From Acidimicrobiaceae bacterium (GTDB lineage: Bacteria; Actinomycetota; Acidimicrobiia; Acidimicrobiales; Salinilacustritrichaceae): a stretch of 9,832 nt of DNA. Position 1 is the stretch's first letter, and each line of letters begins with the position of its first letter. A program made the translations under genes and the position numbers. The DNA is taken from contig DMTU01000358.1 in NCBI GenBank assembly GCA_003476595.1, forward strand, positions 8,140-17,971, written 5' to 3'. The notes below the pieces were generated by a model. That model made no database searches and was not told the DNA's origin. It was given only the letters and a program-made list of their open reading frames with translations. Shown here piece after piece: positions 6,475 through 9,832 of the stretch.

Positions 6475-6993
6475 TCAGTCGATGCGGCGCAGCTCCTGCC
6501 GGTAGCGGTGGCCGCGGTCCCGGTAGAACTCGGCGGACTCCTGGATCATGGCCAGGTCCACGGCGTCGTGGCGGAGCTTGGCCGGCACGCCGAGGGCCAT
6601 GGCGCCGGAGGGCACCTCGAAGCCGCCGCTGCAGACGGCGTTGGCCCCGACCAGGCCGCCGGTGCGGACGATGGCCTTGTGCAGCACCACGCTGCCCGAG
6701 CCCACGAGGGCGTCGTCTTCGATGATGCAGCCCTCGAGGTGGACGATGTGGCCGATGACGCAGCCGTTGCCGATCTGGGTCGGGGCCCACTCGGTGGTGT
6801 GGATGACCGACCCGTCCTGGATGGACGTGCGCTCGCCGACGGTGATCGGGCCGCTGTCACCGCGCAGGACCGCGCCGGGCCAGACCGTGGACTCCGAGCC
6901 GATGGTGACGTCGCCGATCACGACCGCATCGGGGTGGACGAAGGCGTCGTGGGCGATGGTGGGGGTGAGGTCGCCGAGTGCGTAGACGGGCAT
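6475..6993 (-). CDS. Gamma-carbonic-anhydrase-like left-handed beta-helix protein
   Basis: A 172-residue hexapeptide-repeat protein of the gamma-carbonic anhydrase/PaaY/CaiE group; family members are trimers with zinc at subunit interfaces and either hydrate CO2 or act as related transferases. Seen: HPDAVVIGDVTIG start of the helix, VLRGD (Arg44, Asp46), IQDGSVIH (Gln59, Asp60, His65), IGHIVHLEGC (His82, His85), repeated V/I-G-x-x hexads to about 140, then GVPAKL and a C-terminal helix rich in charged residues. Arg44, Asp46, Gln59, Asp60, His65 and His82 match the classical active site, but the third zinc-ligand position (five after His82) is Glu87, with an extra His85. ATG at 6993 has GGAG 6 bases upstream. 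It lies 48 bases after trkH and 25 before pckA. Catalysis as a carbonic anhydrase is therefore uncertain. Confidence 0.9.
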   Translation of the reverse strand: MPVYALGDLTPTIAHDAFVHPDAVVIGDVTIGSESTVWPGAVLRGDSGPITVGERTSIQDGSVIHTTEWAPTQIGNGCVIGHIVHLEGCIIEDDALVGSGSVVLHKAIVRTGGLVGANAVCSGGFEVPSGAMALGVPAKLRHDAVDLAMIQESAEFYRDRGHRYRQELRRID

Positions 6994-7014
6994 GTGGATC
7001 TCCGGGGGGAGGGG

Positions 7015-7036
7015 GCGAGGGTGGTGCCATCCTCGC
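7015..7036 (-). other. Intercistronic stem-loop between trkH and the carbonic-anhydrase-like gene
   Basis: GCGAGG and CCTCGC are exact inverted copies separated by 10 bases, beginning 6 bases after the trkH stop. Further pairing inside the loop is possible. There is no T run, so it is not a standard intrinsic terminator. It may stabilise the 3' end of the trkH message or reduce readthrough to the downstream genes, giving unequal expression within the operon. Confidence 0.4.
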
Positions 7037-7041
7037 AGCGG

Positions 7042-8586
7042 TCACGACGTCGGGACGAGCGCGGTGGTGCGGCGCACGGCGCGGCGCAGCGGTCCACCCG
7101 GCAGGGCGCCGGTGATGCGCCCGATGACGTAGAGCACCGGGAAGATCTCGAGGCGGCCGGCCAGCATCATCACCATCAGCAGCCCGCGCGCGGGCCGGGA
7201 GAAGTACAGGTAGTTGGACGCCGGGCCGGCCTCGCCGAGCGCCGGGCCCATGTTGCCCATGGCGGAGGTGGCCGCACCCGCCGCCTCGGTGAGCCCGGAG
7301 CCGAGGAACGTGAGGGCCAGGCAGCCGACGCCGATGAAGACGACGTAGAGCAGGGCGTAGCCGATGACGCGCTGCACGATCCGCTCCGGCATCGCGTCCC
7401 GGCCCAACCGCACCGGCAGGACGGCACGGGGGTGGCGGATGCGGCGCAGCTCCCGGAGAGCGTGGATCAGGAGCACCCGGGCCCGCACCAGCTTCAGCCC
7501 GCCCGACGTCGAGCCGGCCATCCCGCCCGACACCATGAGGGCGAGCAGCAGCAGCTGGGTGCCGGGGACCCACTGGACGAAGTCGGCGGTGCCGAACCCG
7601 GTCGACGTGAGCAGCGAGGCGACGTTGAACGTGGCGTCCCGGAGCGACTTGCCGAAGCCGAGGCCCTGCTGGGTCCACAGCAGCGCGGTGACCGCGGCGG
7701 TGAACACGACGAAGACACCGAGGTAGAAGCGCAGCAGGGGGGACTCCGCGTAGATGCGGGGCCGGCCCGTGACGGCGCGCCAGTGGAGGGTGAAGCTGGT
7801 GGCCGACACGAGCATGAGCACCACGAGCGCCAGCTCCACCGCCACCGAGTCGAAGGCGGCGATCGAGGAGTCGTAGGGGGACAGGCCGCCGGTGGAGACG
7901 GCGGTGAAGGCGTGGGTGACGGCGTCGAAGGGTGACATGCCGACCGCCAGCAGCAGGGCGATGGCGGCCACGGTGAGCCCGGCGTACACCTGCCACAGCC
8001 GCCGGGCCGTCTCGGAGATGCGCGGGGCGAGGCGATCCGTGGTCGGCCCCGGCGCCTCGGCGCTGAGCATGTCCATGCCGCCCACGCCGAGGAAGGGCAG
8101 GATCGCCACGGCGAGCACGACGATGCCGGTGCCGCCGTACCACTGGGTGAGGTTGCGCCAGAACAGCACGCCCCTCGGCGCCGCCTCGATCGGTGCGAGC
8201 ACGGTGGAGCCGGTTCCGGTGAAGCCCGAGACCGACTCGAACAGGGCGTTGTCGATCGAGCCGAAGGTCCCGGTGAGCAGGTACGGGACGGCGCCCGCGA
8301 TAGACGCCAGGAGCCAGGTGCTGCCGACGGCGACGAAGGTGGCCGACGCCGTCATCTTCGCCGGCACCTGGGTGCCCCGCCACAGCACGAACCCGGTCAC
8401 CGCCACGACGCCGGCGGCCAGCATCATCGTCGCGGTCTCGTCGCCCCCGGCCCCGAGCTCCACGAGCGCGGAGACGATGATGCCGGCGGCGACGAAGAGC
8501 ATGGCGGCGCCGCCCACGTGGGCGCTGAGGCTGGGCCAGCGGCGCGACGGCGTGCGGAAGCTCGTCGTCGCGTCACCGCCGATCAA
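7042..8586 (-). CDS. trkH: TrkH/KtrB-family potassium uptake channel subunit
   Basis: A 514-residue membrane protein of the Trk/Ktr/HKT superfamily, which passes potassium through four pore loops in one chain. All four filter segments are present with their glycines: SGFTGTGSTV (120-129), VSTGGLSP (230-237), TSTGFGT (327-333) and MGNMGPALG (443-451). Also seen are GGTGIVVLAVAILPFLGVGGM (151-171), GGMAGSTSGGLK (354-365) after the third loop, and AGRLEIFPVL (476-485) near the end, all family hallmarks. Length fits TrkH. The TTG start at 8586 overlaps the stop of the upstream regulator (TTGA) and has a GGGGGAGG ribosome site 6 bases before it, which is stronger evidence than any downstream GTG or ATG. 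The cytoplasmic TrkA/KtrA nucleotide-binding subunit that normally gates such channels is not in this window. Confidence 0.95.
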   Translation of the reverse strand: MIGGDATTSFRTPSRRWPSLSAHVGGAAMLFVAAGIIVSALVELGAGGDETATMMLAAGVVAVTGFVLWRGTQVPAKMTASATFVAVGSTWLLASIAGAVPYLLTGTFGSIDNALFESVSGFTGTGSTVLAPIEAAPRGVLFWRNLTQWYGGTGIVVLAVAILPFLGVGGMDMLSAEAPGPTTDRLAPRISETARRLWQVYAGLTVAAIALLLAVGMSPFDAVTHAFTAVSTGGLSPYDSSIAAFDSVAVELALVVLMLVSATSFTLHWRAVTGRPRIYAESPLLRFYLGVFVVFTAAVTALLWTQQGLGFGKSLRDATFNVASLLTSTGFGTADFVQWVPGTQLLLLALMVSGGMAGSTSGGLKLVRARVLLIHALRELRRIRHPRAVLPVRLGRDAMPERIVQRVIGYALLYVVFIGVGCLALTFLGSGLTEAAGAATSAMGNMGPALGEAGPASNYLYFSRPARGLLMVMMLAGRLEIFPVLYVIGRITGALPGGPLRRAVRRTTALVPTS

Positions 8587-9023
8587 CTGCCGCCTCCCCC
8601 GGGCCGGCACCGGCGGCACCACCCGGTGAGGGCGAAGTGGCGCAGGTCCAGCTGGAACCCGAACCGGTCGACGACGGTCCTGGCGAAGGGGTCGGTGACC
8701 GCGCAGTCGATCTCGAGCACGGCACCGCACCCGTTGCAGACGAGGTGCGAGTGCTCGTCGTCGGCGAGGTGGAACTCGGCCGGGCCGTGGCCGAGGTGGA
8801 CGTGGGTGACGATGCCCAGCTCGGTCAGCAGGTCCAGCGTCCGGTAGATGCTCGAGTGGCTGACGTCCGGATGCCGGGCCTGCACGCGAGCATGGAGGGT
8901 CTCGGCCGTGACGTGCGAGCCGATCTCGACCAGCGCCTCGACCACGGCACGGCGGGGCGCGGTGATGCGGACGCCTCGGCTGCGGAGCTGGTCGACCAGG
9001 TCGTCCGCGGTCGCAGCAGCCAT
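8583..9023 (-). CDS. Fur-family metal-responsive repressor, probably Zur
   Basis: A 146-residue Fur-superfamily regulator. The N-terminal winged helix carries the family pattern RITAPRRAVVEAL (19-31) and the recognition helix SHSSIYRTLDLLTELGIV (55-72). The C-terminal dimer domain has EFHLADDEHSHLVCNGCG (83-100) with His85, His91 and His93, and a structural zinc site made of Cys96/Cys99 and Cys136/Cys139. Metal choice cannot be read directly from these residues, but the divergent neighbour is a ZnuA/TroA-type metal-binding lipoprotein, which favours zinc (Zur) over iron or peroxide sensing; a manganese sensor is also possible. ATG at 9023 is the only good start; a -10-like TACTGT ends 6 bases upstream, so the message may be leaderless. 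It heads the leftward operon and overlaps trkH by 4 bases. The Gly-rich C-terminal tail coincides with the trkH ribosome site. Confidence 0.93.
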   Translation of the reverse strand: MAAATADDLVDQLRSRGVRITAPRRAVVEALVEIGSHVTAETLHARVQARHPDVSHSSIYRTLDLLTELGIVTHVHLGHGPAEFHLADDEHSHLVCNGCGAVLEIDCAVTDPFARTVVDRFGFQLDLRHFALTGWCRRCRPGGGGS

Positions 9024-9029
9024 CTCCGG

Positions 9030-9035
9030 ACAGTA
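9030..9035 (-). promoter_or_regulatory. Possible -10 element for the Fur-family gene
   Basis: On the minus strand TACTGT ends 6 bases before the ATG at 9023, which would start transcription at or next to the start codon. The matching -35 region 17 bases further up is poor. Only a weak single-element match. Confidence 0.25.
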
Positions 9036-9074
9036 GCGACCGCCCCGGCCACCTCCGATCCCTGGGGGCGCGTG

Positions 9075-9102
9075 TTGGGAACAGGTTGCAGGTGGCTATC
9101 GT
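9075..9102 (+). promoter_or_regulatory. Candidate promoter with a dyad for the metal-binding lipoprotein gene
   Basis: TTGGGA (9075-9080) and TATCGT (9097-9102) each match four of six bases of the standard -35 and -10 with a 16-base spacer. Transcription would start about 9108-9111, at the ATG, and no ribosome site precedes that ATG, so the message looks leaderless. An imperfect palindrome GGAACAGGTTGC (9078-9089) sits in the spacer, where binding of the divergent Fur-family repressor would block polymerase. The dyad does not closely match known Zur boxes, so that link is inference. Confidence 0.4.
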
Positions 9103-9110
9103 CCCGATCC

Positions 9111-9832
9111 ATGACGAGATCTCGCCTGCTGGCCCCGCTGGCCCTGCTGCTCCCGATCGCCCTCGTCGCGGGTGCGTGCGGCGGTGACGACGACGCGGCC
9201 GGATCGGACGGCGGCGGAGACGACCGGCTGGTCGTGGTCACGACGGTGAGCCCGATCACCTCCATCGCCGCCGACGTCATCGGTGACCTCGCCCGGATCC
9301 AGGGGGTCGTCCCCGAGGGCACCAACTCCCACACCTTCGAGCCGTCGCCGTCGGTGTCGGAGGTGCTCGAGGGTGCCGACGTGGTGTTCGCCAACGGCCT
9401 CCAGCTGGAGGAGCCGACGCTGGCGCTGGCCCGCGACGTGGCGGGGGACGCCACCATCGTGGAGCTCGGCGACCTCATCGTCAGCCCGGACGACTACCTC
9501 TACGACTTCTCGTTCCCGGAGGACGAGGGCAAGCCCAACCCCCACCTGTGGACCGACCCGACCCTCGCCAAGGGCTACGCCCGCTACATCGCCGACACGA
9601 TGAGCGAGGTCGATCCGGACAACGCCGAGACCTACGAGGCCAACCGGGCCGAGTTCGACGGGATCGTCGACGAGCTCGACACCGCCCTGCGCACCGCCCT
9701 GGACACCGTGCCCGAGGACAACCGCAAGCTCGTGACCTACCACGACGCCTACGCCTACTGGGCCCAGACCTACGGGTGGACCGTCGTCGGGGCGGTGCAG
9801 CCCGAGGACCTCCAGCGGCAGGAGCGCGTCGG
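9111..9832 (+). CDS. znuA: Metal ABC transporter substrate-binding lipoprotein, ZnuA/TroA family (C-terminus cut by window edge)
   Basis: The first 240 residues of a cluster-9 (TroA/ZnuA/PsaA) solute-binding protein that captures zinc or manganese outside the membrane for an ABC importer. It begins with a short basic start, a hydrophobic core (LLAPLALLLPIALVAGA) and Cys23 as the probable lipidation site, then an Asp/Gly-rich linker to about 38. The binding fold follows: VVTTVSPITSIAADVIGD, then metal-ligand His74 in NSHTFEPSP, His145 in NPHLWTDP and His211 in TYHDAYAYWAQTYG. The fourth ligand (Asp or Glu) lies past the edge. The loop before His145 is acidic (about 127-141) rather than His-rich as in many ZnuA proteins, so manganese is not excluded. 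Permease and ATPase genes would be expected to the right. It is divergent from the Fur-family repressor gene across an 87-base gap. Confidence 0.92.
   Translation, partial: MTRSRLLAPLALLLPIALVAGACGGDDDAAGSDGGGDDRLVVVTTVSPITSIAADVIGDLARIQGVVPEGTNSHTFEPSPSVSEVLEGADVVFANGLQLEEPTLALARDVAGDATIVELGDLIVSPDDYLYDFSFPEDEGKPNPHLWTDPTLAKGYARYIADTMSEVDPDNAETYEANRAEFDGIVDELDTALRTALDTVPEDNRKLVTYHDAYAYWAQTYGWTVVGAVQPEDLQRQERV

Noticed and set aside
5232..6725. Long plus-strand open frame opposite pckA
   Set aside because: The minus strand carries intact PEPCK motifs; the plus frame is the usual mirror frame of GC-rich coding DNA.
6340..7935. Long plus-strand open frame opposite the carbonic-anhydrase-like gene and trkH
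   Set aside because: No recognisable domain, skewed composition, and it runs antisense through two well-supported genes.

Overview
The window is very GC-rich with strong G/C at third codon positions, tightly packed genes, several 4-base stop/start overlaps, GTG and TTG starts, and at least two genes that look leaderless. With a tandem clpP pair, a DUF3039 protein, a CYP142-like P450 and a TrkH channel, this points to an actinobacterium. The ATP-type rather than GTP-type PEP carboxykinase makes a deep-branching class such as Acidimicrobiia a reasonable guess, but that is inference. No rRNA, tRNA, CRISPR array, insertion sequence or phage gene was seen. No gap between genes exceeds about 120 bases.

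Layout. (1) Bases 1-850, minus strand: two overlapping clpP genes. The first is complete and ClpP1-like; the second is ClpP2-like and runs off the left edge. (2) Bases 851-970: a divergent control region with two perfect inverted repeats, one resembling a ClgR-type box in front of clpP. (3) Bases 971-4891, plus strand: a YcaD-like MFS transporter, azlC and azlD (branched-chain amino-acid exporter), all joined by 4-base overlaps, then a cytochrome P450 after 45 bases and a DUF3039 protein after 5 more. (4) Bases 4902-9023, minus strand: a likely operon transcribed leftward in the order Fur-family regulator, trkH, gamma-carbonic-anhydrase-like protein, pckA. It converges on the DUF3039 gene with only 10 bases between the stops. 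(5) Bases 9024-9110: a short divergent promoter region. (6) Bases 9111-9832, plus strand: the start of a ZnuA/TroA-type metal-binding lipoprotein, cut by the right edge.

How the genes may work together. The Fur-family regulator lies back-to-back with a zinc/manganese-type binding lipoprotein, the usual Zur arrangement, so it probably controls metal uptake through the shared 87-base gap. Its own operon adds a potassium channel subunit, a zinc-dependent carbonic-anhydrase fold and PEP carboxykinase, linking metal sensing, ion balance and CO2/C4 metabolism. The plus-strand cluster is mainly export (MFS and AzlCD) with an oxidative enzyme. I see no clearly new multi-gene system. The most unusual items are a PEP carboxykinase lacking several hallmark residues, a gamma-carbonic anhydrase whose third zinc-ligand position is Glu, a ClpP with an altered His loop, and the two dyads in the clpP/MFS control region.
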